DNA of 64,000 bases from Mycolicibacterium cosmeticum. Its GTDB lineage: Bacteria; Actinomycetota; Actinomycetes; Mycobacteriales; Mycobacteriaceae. Below are positions 17,323-25,970 of the stretch, in pieces (the stretch's first letter is position 1; every line of letters begins with the position of its first letter). Under the pieces are notes generated by a model, which saw only the letters and a list, made by a program, of their open reading frames with translations, did not search any database and had not been told where the DNA came from. The stretch is taken from positions 124,001 through 188,000 of the forward strand of contig JACPVS010000003.1 of NCBI GenBank assembly GCA_016197365.1, in the 5' to 3' direction. Made by a program: the position numbers and the translations under genes.

Positions 17323-18486
17323 TCAGCCTGCGGAAGCGAGATCGGCGGTGTGCGAGACGATTCCCAGTTCACGCCCGAGATAGCGGTAGAACTCCCACAG
17401 CGGTTGCTCCAGGTGTGACAGCCGCCCGGTCGAGGTCACCCCGGCCCGTACCGACTTCTGCACGGCGGCGCAGACGTCGAGATCCTCGCGGTGGATGTCG
17501 CAGATCGATTTGACGAGCTGGCTACGCCGGGCGTCCAAGTCGGGTGCGGCCAGCGCGGCCGGTGACATCGCGATCTCGAGGTGGATCTCGACCTTGCCTG
17601 CGCCGACCGGCAGTGTCTTGAGCCAGTACATGAAGCCCGGGCCCAGTGAGATCTGCAGCAGCGGATAGGCGATGAAGATCAACAGTTTGTGGCTGTGTTC
17701 CGGGGTCAGCGTCGCGGCGCCCGGTGCGAGGAAGGGTTCCTCCGCCGGATAGCCGTCTGCCTGGCGGGACCACATGGTGGTGAAGTACGGGCCGCCGTCA
17801 CCGGTGTAGCTGAGCTTGGCGGGGAACTCGTCCTCCAGTGTTCCGCGGTGTGGGCCGATGTGGTGGTAGCACTCCATGAAGTTGTCCACCATGATCTTCC
17901 AGTCCCAGTCGCAGACACCCCAGTCGGTGTGTTCGACGATCTGGTAGTTCTCGAAGTCATACGGATCGACCTGCGTCGCGAGCCCGGCGAGCTGCTCGGC
18001 GACGGGGGCGGCCTGTCCGTCGAAGTTGACGAACACGAAACCCTTCCAGATCTCGTGGCGGAACTGCTTGAGTCCGTAGTCTTTCCGGTCGAAGCCCGCG
18101 GACTGTTTCATCTCGGGCGCGCCCGCCAGGTGGCCGTCCAAACCGAAGGACCACAGGTGATACGGGCATTGCAGCACGCCCGCCTCGCCGGCGCCGCTGC
18201 ACACCTCCATCCAGCGATGGGTACAGTTGCGCGACATCACCCGGATGTCGTCCCTGCGGTCACGCGTGACCACCAGCGGGGTGCCGAGGATGTCGATGCT
18301 GTAGTAACTGCCCGGCGACGGTAGTTGTTCGATGCGGCACAACGGGATCCAGCCTCGCTTGAAGACACGATCCACCTCGTCGGCATACAGTTCGTCGCTG
18401 CCGTACGCCTCGGGTGGCAGCGTGATGGCGTTCTCCGGCGCTTCCACCGCACAGGTGGCGGTCAGCCGGGAGTAGTCGAATGGCAT
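17323..18486 (-). CDS. Rieske non-haem iron oxygenase, alpha subunit
   Basis: A 387-residue ring-hydroxylating/demethylating oxygenase alpha subunit. The Rieske cluster ligands are Cys88, His90, Cys107 and His110 in CTH...CPYH. The mononuclear iron site is Asp201/Glu205 with His208 and His213 in DNFMECYHHIGPH. Size and a single-subunit layout resemble the glycine-betaine/stachydrine demethylase (GbcA-like) group more than two-subunit aromatic dioxygenases. No ferredoxin or reductase is encoded next to it, so electrons must come from elsewhere. The ATG at 18486 is chosen because residues upstream are shadow and GGAGT lies just before it. It is cotranscribed with the NCS1 permease (17-base gap). 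Confidence 0.9.
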   Translation of the reverse strand: MPFDYSRLTATCAVEAPENAITLPPEAYGSDELYADEVDRVFKRGWIPLCRIEQLPSPGSYYSIDILGTPLVVTRDRRDDIRVMSRNCTHRWMEVCSGAGEAGVLQCPYHLWSFGLDGHLAGAPEMKQSAGFDRKDYGLKQFRHEIWKGFVFVNFDGQAAPVAEQLAGLATQVDPYDFENYQIVEHTDWGVCDWDWKIMVDNFMECYHHIGPHRGTLEDEFPAKLSYTGDGGPYFTTMWSRQADGYPAEEPFLAPGAATLTPEHSHKLLIFIAYPLLQISLGPGFMYWLKTLPVGAGKVEIHLEIAMSPAALAAPDLDARRSQLVKSICDIHREDLDVCAAVQKSVRAGVTSTGRLSHLEQPLWEFYRYLGRELGIVSHTADLASAG

Positions 18487-18503
18487 GGGAACTCCTTCGG
18501 AGG

Positions 18504-19904
18504 TCAGGCGGTGACCGCTGTCGCGGCGGTGAGTGGGGGGACGGTGATGTCGGCGTCGTCGGCGGCGGCCGACCGGTTCAGCGCGTAGTGCAGGCCGCCG
18601 GCGACCACCAGCCCGACGACCCAGGCGATGTCGACGCCCCCGAGTGCGGTGGCTGCCGGTCCGACGAACAGCGCACAGCTCATGAAGGGAACCTGCGCGA
18701 CGACGGCAACTGCGTAGGTGGCGATGGACTTCCAGTTCACCAGGCCGTAGCGGCCACGCATCGAGACGATCTCGGTCACGTCGTAGCGGCCGCGGTGGAT
18801 CAGGTAGAAGTCGACCAGGTTGATCGCCGTCCACGGCACCAGCATGTAGAGCAGCAACATGATGAGGTTCTGCAGATTGGCCAGGAAATCGCCGGACAGG
18901 AAGATGCCGATGGCGGTGCCCAGCAGGGCGAATCCGCCCGTCACCGCGGCGCGCACCAGACGGGATACGTGCGGGGGCCCACCGGCTTGGGTGACGGTGG
19001 ACAGGCCCGCCATGTACGGCCCGTACAGGTTGTCGCAGTTCGCCCCGATCATCCCCAGCACCAGGATGATCGCGATCACCGTGCCACCCACCGGCAGCAG
19101 CCCGGACAGGTAGACGATGGCGTCACCGCTGAGACTCTCCAGCGCGTAGACACCCACGATGGCACCGAGCACCATGAACAGGATGGATCCGGCGCAGCTG
19201 CCGACCAGCGTGTACCAGAACGTCTTTGCGCCTCCCTCACTTTTCGGTAGGTACCGCGAGTAGTCCGACACGTACGGCGCGAAGGTGATCTGCCAGCTGG
19301 CCGCGATCGACAGGATGAGGAAGAAGTTGGCGAAGCTCGGATGGCTCTCGGCCGGAGGCGCGGAACCCATGTGACCGATGGCCGCCACGAACAGCAACAC
19401 CATCACGATGACCGAGACGACGGCCATGGCGCGGTCGAAGGCGTGGATGACCCGGTAGCCCGCGAAAGCGATGAACCAGGTGATCGCGTTGCAGATGATG
19501 ATGCCGGTGGCCGTCGAGATGCCAAAGATGCTGGCGATGGCCTGTCCGCCGATGACGCCGGCACCGGAGAAGTACCCGACGTACATGATGATGGCCAGCA
19601 GGTTGGGCAGGGCCGCTCCGAAGAAGCCGAATTGTGCTCGGCTCTGGATCATTTGGGGCAGGCCGAGTTGCGGGCCCTGCGCCGAGTGGTAGGCCATGAA
19701 GACCGATCCGATGAGGTTGCCGACGACGATCGCGATCAGCGTGGGCACCAGGCCGGCACCGACGGAGATCCCGATGGCGCCGGTGGTGGCGGCCATGACG
19801 GTCGCGTTCAGGGAGAACCACAGCGGAAGCAGATGCCAGGCCCGGCCGTGCCGCTCCTCCTCCGGGATCGCGCCGATGGTCCGTTGTTCGATGAATGTTG
19901 CCAT
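18504..19904 (-). CDS. NCS1 family permease (cytosine/purine/hydantoin transporter type)
   Basis: A 466-residue membrane protein with about 12 hydrophobic segments. NCS1 signatures include the N-terminal RAWHLLPLWFSLNATVMAAT, LGLPQMIQSRAQFGFFGAAL (a Q-x-x-x-R-x-x-F-G motif) and ITFAPYVSDYSRYLP in the middle. Family members import nucleobases, hydantoins, allantoin or thiamine precursors with H+ or Na+. As first gene of the operon with Rieske oxygenase, GS-like ligase and creatininase, it suggests the pathway starts from an imported N-heterocycle or amine. The promoter probably lies at 20013-20041. Confidence 0.9.
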   Translation of the reverse strand: MATFIEQRTIGAIPEEERHGRAWHLLPLWFSLNATVMAATTGAIGISVGAGLVPTLIAIVVGNLIGSVFMAYHSAQGPQLGLPQMIQSRAQFGFFGAALPNLLAIIMYVGYFSGAGVIGGQAIASIFGISTATGIIICNAITWFIAFAGYRVIHAFDRAMAVVSVIVMVLLFVAAIGHMGSAPPAESHPSFANFFLILSIAASWQITFAPYVSDYSRYLPKSEGGAKTFWYTLVGSCAGSILFMVLGAIVGVYALESLSGDAIVYLSGLLPVGGTVIAIILVLGMIGANCDNLYGPYMAGLSTVTQAGGPPHVSRLVRAAVTGGFALLGTAIGIFLSGDFLANLQNLIMLLLYMLVPWTAINLVDFYLIHRGRYDVTEIVSMRGRYGLVNWKSIATYAVAVVAQVPFMSCALFVGPAATALGGVDIAWVVGLVVAGGLHYALNRSAAADDADITVPPLTAATAVTA

Positions 19905-19994
19905 ATGAATTCCTGTGACTCGGAAGGCAGTTGGGTCGCCACAGACGCCGTGACCTCTTCAACGTAGGCAGGATCTGTTGCCGCACTGTTTCGG

Positions 19995-20041
19995 ATCAGT
20001 AAATGACTCATGGAAATATCTCGATGAGGGGAAGCTGTGAA
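19995..20041 (-). promoter_or_regulatory. Predicted promoter and TetR-type operator for the NCS1-Rieske-GS operon
   Basis: On the minus strand TTCACA (20041-20036) and TATTTC (20018-20013) are 17 bases apart. They are followed by the imperfect palindrome ATGAGTCATTTACTGAT (20011-19995; six of eight pairs), placed over the expected transcription start. The rest of this 249-base intergenic region includes an AT-rich stretch at 20069-20098. The boxes are weak matches, so this is a proposal based on position. Confidence 0.4.
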
Positions 20042-20153
20042 GAGCCACTTCAGCCCGCCTTTTATCATTTTTTATCCATAGGCTATTGAAACTGCGGGTT
20101 CGCCGGTCCATCTGACCATTCCGGTCCCCCACCCGCCGATGTGGAGTTAGGTA

Positions 20154-21014
20154 GTGGCCATGATCGAGGTCACCCTGCTCGGTACCGGCAGTCCCATCCC
20201 CGATGCCGACCGCGCCGGACCGTCGACGTTGGTGCGTGCGGGCACCCAGACGTTCCTGGTGGACTGCGGACGCGGTGTGCTGCAGCGCCTGACCGCCGCG
20301 GGATCAGGTGCGGGTGCGCTCAGCGCGCTGCTCCTCACCCACCTGCACAGCGATCACATCGCCGATCTCGGGGATGTCCTCATTACGCGGTGGATCAGCA
20401 CCTTCACTCCGGATCCGGCGCCGCTGCAGATCATCGGACCGCCGGGCACCGCCGACGTGGTGGATGCCACGCTGAAGGCGTTCTCGCACGACATCGGGTA
20501 CCGGATCGCCCACCACGCCGACATCACCGCACCACCCGCGGTGCAGGTGCACGAACACACCGACGGTCAGGTCTGGGATTGCGAGGGCGTGCGAATCCTG
20601 TTGGGCCCCACCGACCACCGACCGGTCACCCCGACCATCGGGTTCCGGGTCGAGCACGACGGCGCTTCGGTGGTGCTGGCCGGGGACACCGTGCCATGTG
20701 CCGGGCTCGACGGGTTGGCCGCCGGGGCCGGGGCGCTGGTGCACACCGCCATCCGCACGGATCTGGTGGAGCAGATGCCCGTGCAGCGCTTTCGCGACAT
20801 CTGCGACTACCACTCCTCGGTGGAGCAGGCTGCCGACACGGCCACCCGTGCCGGGGTCGGCATCCTGATCCTCACGCACTACGTGCCCGCCCTCATCCGC
20901 GGTCAGGAGGAGGACTGGCGAGCAAGGGCCGCACAGCATTTCGCCCGCCAGATCGAACTGGGTGACGACCTGCACCGCGTCGAGGTGCATGCCGGCGTGT
21001 GCACCGAAGCCTAG
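20154..21014 (+). CDS. Metallo-beta-lactamase fold hydrolase, RNase Z-like (Rv2407-like)
   Basis: A 286-residue MBL-fold protein. [17 protein letters not shown] opens the fold. The metal motif is [13 protein letters not shown] (His63, His65, Asp67, His68), with a later LAGDTVPC aspartate and LTHYVPAL histidine. It fits the RNase Z/arylsulfatase-like branch of tRNA 3' processing enzymes, but lacks a recognisable exosite insertion, so it may act on another phosphodiester or ester. GTG at 20154 and ATG at 20160 are both possible starts. Its TAG stop and that of the convergent transglutaminase gene interlock in CTAG (21011-21014). Position matches Rv2407. Confidence 0.85.
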   Translation: MAMIEVTLLGTGSPIPDADRAGPSTLVRAGTQTFLVDCGRGVLQRLTAAGSGAGALSALLLTHLHSDHIADLGDVLITRWISTFTPDPAPLQIIGPPGTADVVDATLKAFSHDIGYRIAHHADITAPPAVQVHEHTDGQVWDCEGVRILLGPTDHRPVTPTIGFRVEHDGASVVLAGDTVPCAGLDGLAAGAGALVHTAIRTDLVEQMPVQRFRDICDYHSSVEQAADTATRAGVGILILTHYVPALIRGQEEDWRARAAQHFARQIELGDDLHRVEVHAGVCTEA

Positions 21015-21850
21015 GCCAGCCGGGTGATCTCCACGACGACGTCCAGGTCGGTCGACCCTTCGCCGGAATAGATGCCCTTGAGCGGCGTCACGTCGGCGTA
21101 GTCCCTGCCGACCCCGACGGTGACGTACTGCTCGTTGATCTCGTTGTCGTTGGTCGGGTCGTAGTTCCACCAGCCGCCGGTCCACGCCTGGATCCACGCG
21201 TGACTCTGCCCGTCGATGGTGTCCCCGACGACCGCCTTGCGTTTTGGATGCAAGTAGCCCGACACGTAGCGCGACGGAATACCCATGCTGCGCAGCAGGA
21301 CCAGGGTCAGGTGCGCGAAGTCCTGGCAGACGCCCTTGCCCTCGCGCAGCGCGTCCAGGCCCGAGGAGTGCACTCCGGTGGTACCTGCGACGTATTCCAG
21401 TTCACTGTGTGCCCAGTTGGCCGCGGCGATGATCGCGTCCTGCGGCTCGTACTCCTTGGCGATGCGTTGGCCCACCCGCTGCACCCGCTTGCTGGCCGGA
21501 GTGTATTTGGTGGGACTGAGCACCTCGTCGAACCGGTCGATCACCGCTTCGGAGCGCAGCTCTTCCCAGTTGACCTTCTCCTCGGGCAGCTCATCGGCTT
21601 CGGTCTCGACCACCGACGACGAGACGACCTCGAGCTCGGTGTGCGGCGCGTGCAGGTCGAAGGACGTGACGGCGGTGCCCCAGTAGTCGACGTACCGATA
21701 TGAACGGGTGGCCGGGGTGGTCTCGACGCGGTTGAGGATGACGTTCTGCCGGGAGTCCGATCGCGGCGTCAGCCGGGCCTCGTTGAACGACGCGGTCACC
21801 GGCGACTTGTAGGCATAACCCGTCGCATGGACCACACGCATCCGCCACAT
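21011..21850 (-). CDS. Transglutaminase-like cysteine peptidase (Rv2409c-like)
   Basis: A 279-residue protein with an N-terminal beta-sandwich (about 1-90, starting [15 protein letters not shown]) and a C-terminal transglutaminase core. The catalytic triad is visible: Cys175 in [10 protein letters not shown], His217 in [10 protein letters not shown] and Asp231 in WWNYDPTND. Bacterial proteins of this type are thought to be peptidases or amidases. It is the last gene of a three-gene unit with the alpha-E and circularly permuted ATP-grasp proteins; this trio is conserved in many bacteria and has been predicted to make and trim an unknown peptide or amide. No signal peptide, so cytosolic. Confidence 0.92.
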   Translation of the reverse strand: MWRMRVVHATGYAYKSPVTASFNEARLTPRSDSRQNVILNRVETTPATRSYRYVDYWGTAVTSFDLHAPHTELEVVSSSVVETEADELPEEKVNWEELRSEAVIDRFDEVLSPTKYTPASKRVQRVGQRIAKEYEPQDAIIAAANWAHSELEYVAGTTGVHSSGLDALREGKGVCQDFAHLTLVLLRSMGIPSRYVSGYLHPKRKAVVGDTIDGQSHAWIQAWTGGWWNYDPTNDNEINEQYVTVGVGRDYADVTPLKGIYSGEGSTDLDVVVEITRLA

Positions 21851-22831
21851 CTAAATTTCTCCCTCTTCGATCACCACGGAACCGTTGCGGCCCGCGTCGG
21901 TCCACGCCACCCACGGCGCGGAGTGGAAGAACTGCAACGCCAGCGCGTCACCGACCTCGCCGCAGGTCGTCTGCAGACCGGCGAGGTGTTCCTCCAGCGA
22001 TTCCAGGAGCACCCCCGGTCGCAGGAATTCCAGCTCGCTGCGGGCCCGGCCCAGCAGGCGCTGCGCCTCCACCGTGGATCCGACCCGGTTGTGCGGACGG
22101 TTGAGCAGTTCATCGAGACTGTGCTCGGCCAGCCGCAGCGAATGGAACACCGACCGCGGGAAAAGCCGGTCCAGCAGCATGAATTCGACCACACGGCCGG
22201 CATCCAGGACGCCGCGGTAGGTGCGCAGGTAGGTGTCATGGGCACCGGCCGAGCGCAGCACCGTCACCCAGGCGGGCGAGGACGCGCTGTCCCCCACCCG
22301 CGACAGCAGCAGCCGCACCGTCATGTCGACGCGTTCGACCGCGCGGCCCAGTAGCAGGAATCGGTACCCGTCATCGCGGGACAGCGTCGAGTCCGCGAGC
22401 CCGGCGAACATCGCGGCCCGCGATTCCACGTAGGCGAGAAATTCGTGCGGGCCAAGGCGTTTGGCCGCGCGTTCACGCTCGGCCAGCGCGTTGTAGGTGG
22501 TGTTCAGGCACTCCCACATCTCGGTCGAGGTGACCTCACGCGCGCCGCGGGCGTTCTCGCGCGCCGCCGAGATCGAGTCGACGATCGAGTGTCCGCCACC
22601 CTGGGTGTCGCGGCCGAACGCCACCAGGTCCGTCAGCGACCAGACATCCAGAAGGTACTTGGGCGGGTCGATCCCCAAGACCCGCAACAAGGTTCGCGAC
22701 TCGTGGTCGGGGTCGACGCTGGAGTCCTCCAGCAACTGGTGCACCGTGACATCCAGGATTCGGGCGGTGTCGTCGGCGCGCTCGACGTAACGACCGATCC
22801 AGTACAGCGATTCAGCGTTGCGTGCCAGCAT
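21851..22831 (-). CDS. Alpha-E domain protein (Rv2410c-like)
   Basis: A 326-residue all-helical alpha-E protein, starting [20 protein letters not shown] with the conserved N-x-E-x-x-Y/F-W-x-x-R-Y-x-E-R motif; a second copy of the R-x-E-R-x-D pattern occurs at about 165 (LLLGRAVERVDMTVRLLLSR). Alpha-E proteins have no known activity but always travel with circularly permuted ATP-grasp and transglutaminase partners. The ATG at 22831 shares its A with the TGA of the ATP-grasp gene (TGATG), and the transglutaminase gene's start is next to its stop, so all three are cotranslated. Probably a partner or scaffold in the amide-forming complex; inference. Confidence 0.9.
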   Translation of the reverse strand: MLARNAESLYWIGRYVERADDTARILDVTVHQLLEDSSVDPDHESRTLLRVLGIDPPKYLLDVWSLTDLVAFGRDTQGGGHSIVDSISAARENARGAREVTSTEMWECLNTTYNALAERERAAKRLGPHEFLAYVESRAAMFAGLADSTLSRDDGYRFLLLGRAVERVDMTVRLLLSRVGDSASSPAWVTVLRSAGAHDTYLRTYRGVLDAGRVVEFMLLDRLFPRSVFHSLRLAEHSLDELLNRPHNRVGSTVEAQRLLGRARSELEFLRPGVLLESLEEHLAGLQTTCGEVGDALALQFFHSAPWVAWTDAGRNGSVVIEEGEI

Positions 22832-24504
22832 CAGTCGATCACTCCCTGATTCTGTTGCTGCTGTTGAGATGTCGGCGATTCGGGGGCCTGTTCGGGCTTG
22901 GTCGCCTTACCGGCCCGCGCCGTCTTCGGCGGCGGCGCCTTGACCAGTTCGGCGGCGGCCAGCTCGCGGTCGGCGGCCGAGGTGCGCGAAGCGAGCACCC
23001 AGGTGTCCTTGGAGCCGCCGCCCTGGCTGGAGTTGACCACCAGCGAACCCTCCGGCAGCGCCACCCGCGTCAAACCGCCGGGCAGCACCCACACGTCGTC
23101 GCCGTCGTTCACTGCGAACGGGCGCAGGTCGACGTGCCTGGGCACCAGTTCGTCGCCGATCCGGGTGGGGACCGTCGACAGCTGCACCACCGGCTGGGCG
23201 ATCCAGCCGCGCGGATCGGCGCGGATCTTCTTGGAGATGACGGCCAGTTCCCGCGGTGTGGCATTCGGTCCGAACACGATGCCGTACCCGCCGGAACCCT
23301 CGACCGGTTTGATCACCAACTCATCGACCCGGTCGAGGACCTCCTCACGCTCCTCGTCGAGCCAGCACCGGAAGGTGTCGACGTTGGCCACCAGGGGCTT
23401 CTCGCCGAGGTAGTACTCGATGATGGTCGGGACGTAGGTGTAGACGAGTTTGTCGTCGCCGACGCCGTTGCCGACGGCACTGGAGATGACGACGTTGCCG
23501 GCCCGTGCGGCGTTGAGCACGCCCGCGATGCCCAGCATGGAGTCGGGCTTGAACACCATCGGGTCCAGGAAGTCGTCATCGATGCGGCGGTAGATGACAT
23601 CGACCTGCCGTTCGCCCTCGGTGGTGCGCATGTAGACGGTGTTGTCGCGACAGAACAGGTCACGCCCCTCGACCAGCTCGACGCCCATTTGGCGGGCCAG
23701 TAGCGAGTGCTCGAAATACGCCGAGTTGTACACACCGGGGGTGAGCACGACCACGGTCGGATCGGCTTCGTTGGAGGCGGCCGCCTTACGCAGCGCACGC
23801 AGCAGGTGCGAGGCGTAGTCGCCGACGGCACGCACCCGGTGGCTGGCGAACAGGTTGGGGAACACCCGCGCCATGGTGCGGCGGTTCTCCATCACGTAGG
23901 ACACCCCCGACGGCGACCGCAGGTTGTCCTCCAGCACCCGGAACGTGCCCTGGGCGTCGCGCACCAGGTCGATGCCGGCGACGTGGATGCGCACACCGTT
24001 GGGCGGGTTGATACCCACCGCCTCGCGGTGGAAGTGCTCGCAGGAGGTGATGAGCCGGCGCGGGATGACCCCGTCACGCAGGATCTCCTGGTCGCCGTAG
24101 ATGTCCGCGAGATACATCTCCAGCGCCTTGACCCGCTGGGTGATGCCTTTCTCCAGCCGCGACCACTCGGCCGCCGAGATCACCCGGGGCACCAGATCCA
24201 GCGGAAACGGCCGCTCCTGGCCCGACAACGAGAAGGTGATGCCCTGATCGATGAACGCCCGGCCGAGCGCCTCCGTGCGGGCCTCCAACTCGGAGGCATC
24301 CGATGGCGAGAGTTCGGCGAAGATGCCCTTGTAGGGCCCGCGCACGTTGCCCTGTGCGTCGAACATCTCGTCGAACGCCTCGGAGTAACCTCCCCGGCCG
24401 TTGTAGCCACCGAAGATCCCCACCTGGCGTTTCGTGGTGCCGGAGGTGTTTCGTGACGTCCGCGCCGATTCGTTGGGCAGTGTTCGTAGGCTCACGGTTG
24501 TCAA
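22831..24504 (-). CDS. Circularly permuted type 2 ATP-grasp protein (Rv2411c-like)
   Basis: A 557-residue protein. Blocks typical of the circularly permuted ATP-grasp type 2 family: [39 protein letters not shown] then [36 protein letters not shown] (nucleotide loop) and PQPV-like [14 protein letters not shown]. The last 50 residues are a low-complexity Lys/Ala/Pro and Gln tail ([12 protein letters not shown]). ATP-grasp enzymes join a carboxylate to an amine; the partner substrates here are unknown. It heads the operon and diverges from rpsT across about 155 bases. Confidence 0.92.
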   Translation of the reverse strand: MTTVSLRTLPNESARTSRNTSGTTKRQVGIFGGYNGRGGYSEAFDEMFDAQGNVRGPYKGIFAELSPSDASELEARTEALGRAFIDQGITFSLSGQERPFPLDLVPRVISAAEWSRLEKGITQRVKALEMYLADIYGDQEILRDGVIPRRLITSCEHFHREAVGINPPNGVRIHVAGIDLVRDAQGTFRVLEDNLRSPSGVSYVMENRRTMARVFPNLFASHRVRAVGDYASHLLRALRKAAASNEADPTVVVLTPGVYNSAYFEHSLLARQMGVELVEGRDLFCRDNTVYMRTTEGERQVDVIYRRIDDDFLDPMVFKPDSMLGIAGVLNAARAGNVVISSAVGNGVGDDKLVYTYVPTIIEYYLGEKPLVANVDTFRCWLDEEREEVLDRVDELVIKPVEGSGGYGIVFGPNATPRELAVISKKIRADPRGWIAQPVVQLSTVPTRIGDELVPRHVDLRPFAVNDGDDVWVLPGGLTRVALPEGSLVVNSSQGGGSKDTWVLASRTSAADRELAAAELVKAPPPKTARAGKATKPEQAPESPTSQQQQQNQGVID

Positions 24505-24548
24505 TGCTGCCCCAGATGTGCATTTTCGGCAGGCCAGTCGGTCTCGCT

Positions 24549-24578
24549 TTGGGAGATCCGGCCATCCGCTGGTAACCT
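24549..24578 (+). promoter_or_regulatory. Predicted housekeeping promoter for rpsT
   Basis: TTGGGA (24549-24554) and TAACCT (24573-24578) with an 18-base spacer fit the mycobacterial SigA pattern (TAnnnT at -10). They lie about 80 bases upstream of the rpsT start and about 45 bases upstream of the divergent ATP-grasp start. Confidence 0.5.
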
Positions 24579-24660
24579 GAACAACCGCTGCCCAGTCATG
24601 TTTACCCAGCCGGGCAATCAGACTTCGTATTCCAACCGACGTTCAGAAGGATTTACACGC

Positions 24661-24921
24661 GTGGCCAACATCAAGTCGCAGGAAAAGCGCATCAAGACCA
24701 ACGAGCGCGCCCGTCTGCGCAACCAGTCCGTCAAGTCGTCGCTTCGCACGGCTGTCCGCGGACTGCGTGATGCCATCGAGACCGGCGACAAGGGCAAGGC
24801 CGGCGAGCTGCTGGTCGCCACCAGCCGCAAGCTCGATCAGGCCGCCAGCAAGGGCGTGATCCACAAGAACCAGGCCGCGAACAAGAAGTCCGCCCTGGCG
24901 CTCGCCGTCAACAGCATCTGA
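24661..24921 (+). CDS. rpsT: 30S ribosomal protein S20
   Basis: An 86-residue basic protein starting with GTG at 24661 ([20 protein letters not shown]), preceded by AGAAGGA. The triple-helix S20 pattern is complete: N-terminal Lys/Arg-rich helix that binds 16S r[23 protein letters not shown], and the C-terminal [20 protein letters not shown]. An upstream in-frame ATG at 24598 is not needed; 86 residues is the normal mycobacterial length. Monocistronic, ended by the hairpin at 24946-24976 and converging on holA. Position between the ATP-grasp and holA genes matches M. tuberculosis. Confidence 0.98.
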   Translation: MANIKSQEKRIKTNERARLRNQSVKSSLRTAVRGLRDAIETGDKGKAGELLVATSRKLDQAASKGVIHKNQAANKKSALALAVNSI

Positions 24922-24945
24922 CGGTCACCTTCAGACACGACTGAT

Positions 24946-24976
24946 ACGCGCGTGCGGCCCACCGGCCCACGCGCGT
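24946..24976. terminator. Strong stem-loop between rpsT and holA
   Basis: Perfect 9-bp arms ACGCGCGTG (24946-24954) and CACGCGCGT (24968-24976), with an inner GGCC/GGCC stem in the loop, followed by TTTCGTCG. It lies between the convergent stops at 24921 and 24993, so it should end rpsT and may protect the holA mRNA 3' end. Confidence 0.8.
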
Positions 24977-24992
24977 TTCGTCGTCTCCGGGC

Positions 24993-25958
24993 CTAGCGAT
25001 CGCTCGCGAGTTCGGCGACCTTGCGCACCGCACGCTCCAGCGCGTAGTCCGCATCCGCGGCGACGCCCTTCACGTCCGCGTTGAGCGCCGCGACCACCTG
25101 CATGGCCTGCGCCACCCGCTCCCGAGACCAGCGCCGTGACTGCCGCTGGATCTTCTGCACTCGCTTCGGCGCCATGCCCAGCTCGGAGGCCAACTGGTAC
25201 GGGTCGCCGGACTGCGGACCGACGCGCGCGATGGCGTGGATGGCCTCGGCCAGAGCGTCAGCCAGCACCACGTGTGGCTCGCCGCTGAGCATCGCCCAGC
25301 GCAACGCCTCGGCAGCGCCCGACACGTCCCCGACGACCGCCATGTCGGCGATATCCCAACCCTTCACCTCGGCCTTGCCGCCGTGGTACCGACGCACGGC
25401 GACAACGTCGACCTGTCCGTTGGTATCGGCCACCAACTGCGAGCACGCCGCCGCCAGCTCACGGATATCCGAGCCGACGCCGTCGACCAGCGCTTGGACG
25501 GTGTCCTCCGAGACCTTGATCTTCAGCTTGCGGAATTCGTTCTTGACGAAGTCGACGCGCTCGTTGGGCCACTTGATCTTCGGGCAGTTGTGCACCTCGG
25601 CGCCCATCTTCTTCAGCTGGTCGGCCATCGCCTTGGCGCGCCCACCGCCGGAGTGCACAACGACGAGCATGGTGCCCGGCGGAAGGTCCCCGGCTGCCGA
25701 GACGATGAGCGTGGCCGCCTCCTTGCCGGCCTCGGCGGCCGCCTCCAGCACGACCACGCGCTCATCGGCGAACAGCGATGGGCTGAGCAACTCGGCCAGC
25801 TCGCTGGTGCTCACCTCGCCGGCGCGCAGGCGGTCCACCGGGACGTCCGCGGTGCCGGCACTGGCGCGGGCCGCGCGCAGGACACCCGCGATGGCGCGCT
25901 CGACGAGCAGTTCCTCATCGCCGAGCACCAGGTGCAGTCCCGCGGTCGCTTCGCTCAC
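24993..25958 (-). CDS. holA: DNA polymerase III subunit delta
   Basis: A 321-residue clamp-loader subunit. [20 protein letters not shown] opens the AAA+-like domain 1, the central [20 protein letters not shown] and [22 protein letters not shown] belong to domains 1-2, and the C-terminal [20 protein letters not shown] then SRRWS is the helical collar domain. As usual for delta, Walker motifs are degenerate: it opens the beta clamp without hydrolysing ATP. It is 12 bases downstream of comEC on the same strand, forming the comEA-comEC-holA unit conserved across mycobacteria. Confidence 0.95.
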   Translation of the reverse strand: MSEATAGLHLVLGDEELLVERAIAGVLRAARASAGTADVPVDRLRAGEVSTSELAELLSPSLFADERVVVLEAAAEAGKEAATLIVSAAGDLPPGTMLVVVHSGGGRAKAMADQLKKMGAEVHNCPKIKWPNERVDFVKNEFRKLKIKVSEDTVQALVDGVGSDIRELAAACSQLVADTNGQVDVVAVRRYHGGKAEVKGWDIADMAVVGDVSGAAEALRWAMLSGEPHVVLADALAEAIHAIARVGPQSGDPYQLASELGMAPKRVQKIQRQSRRWSRERVAQAMQVVAALNADVKGVAADADYALERAVRKVAELASDR

Positions 25959-25970
25959 CTGAAGATGGTG

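Noticed and set aside
15980..17383. 467-codon plus-strand open frame over the glutamine synthetase-like gene
   Set aside because: Antisense shadow; the minus strand has the full GS motifs and overlapping operon junctions.
20069..20098. AT-rich stretch as possible origin or attachment site
   Set aside because: It lies in an ordinary divergent intergenic region and shows no repeats, integrase or flanking duplication.
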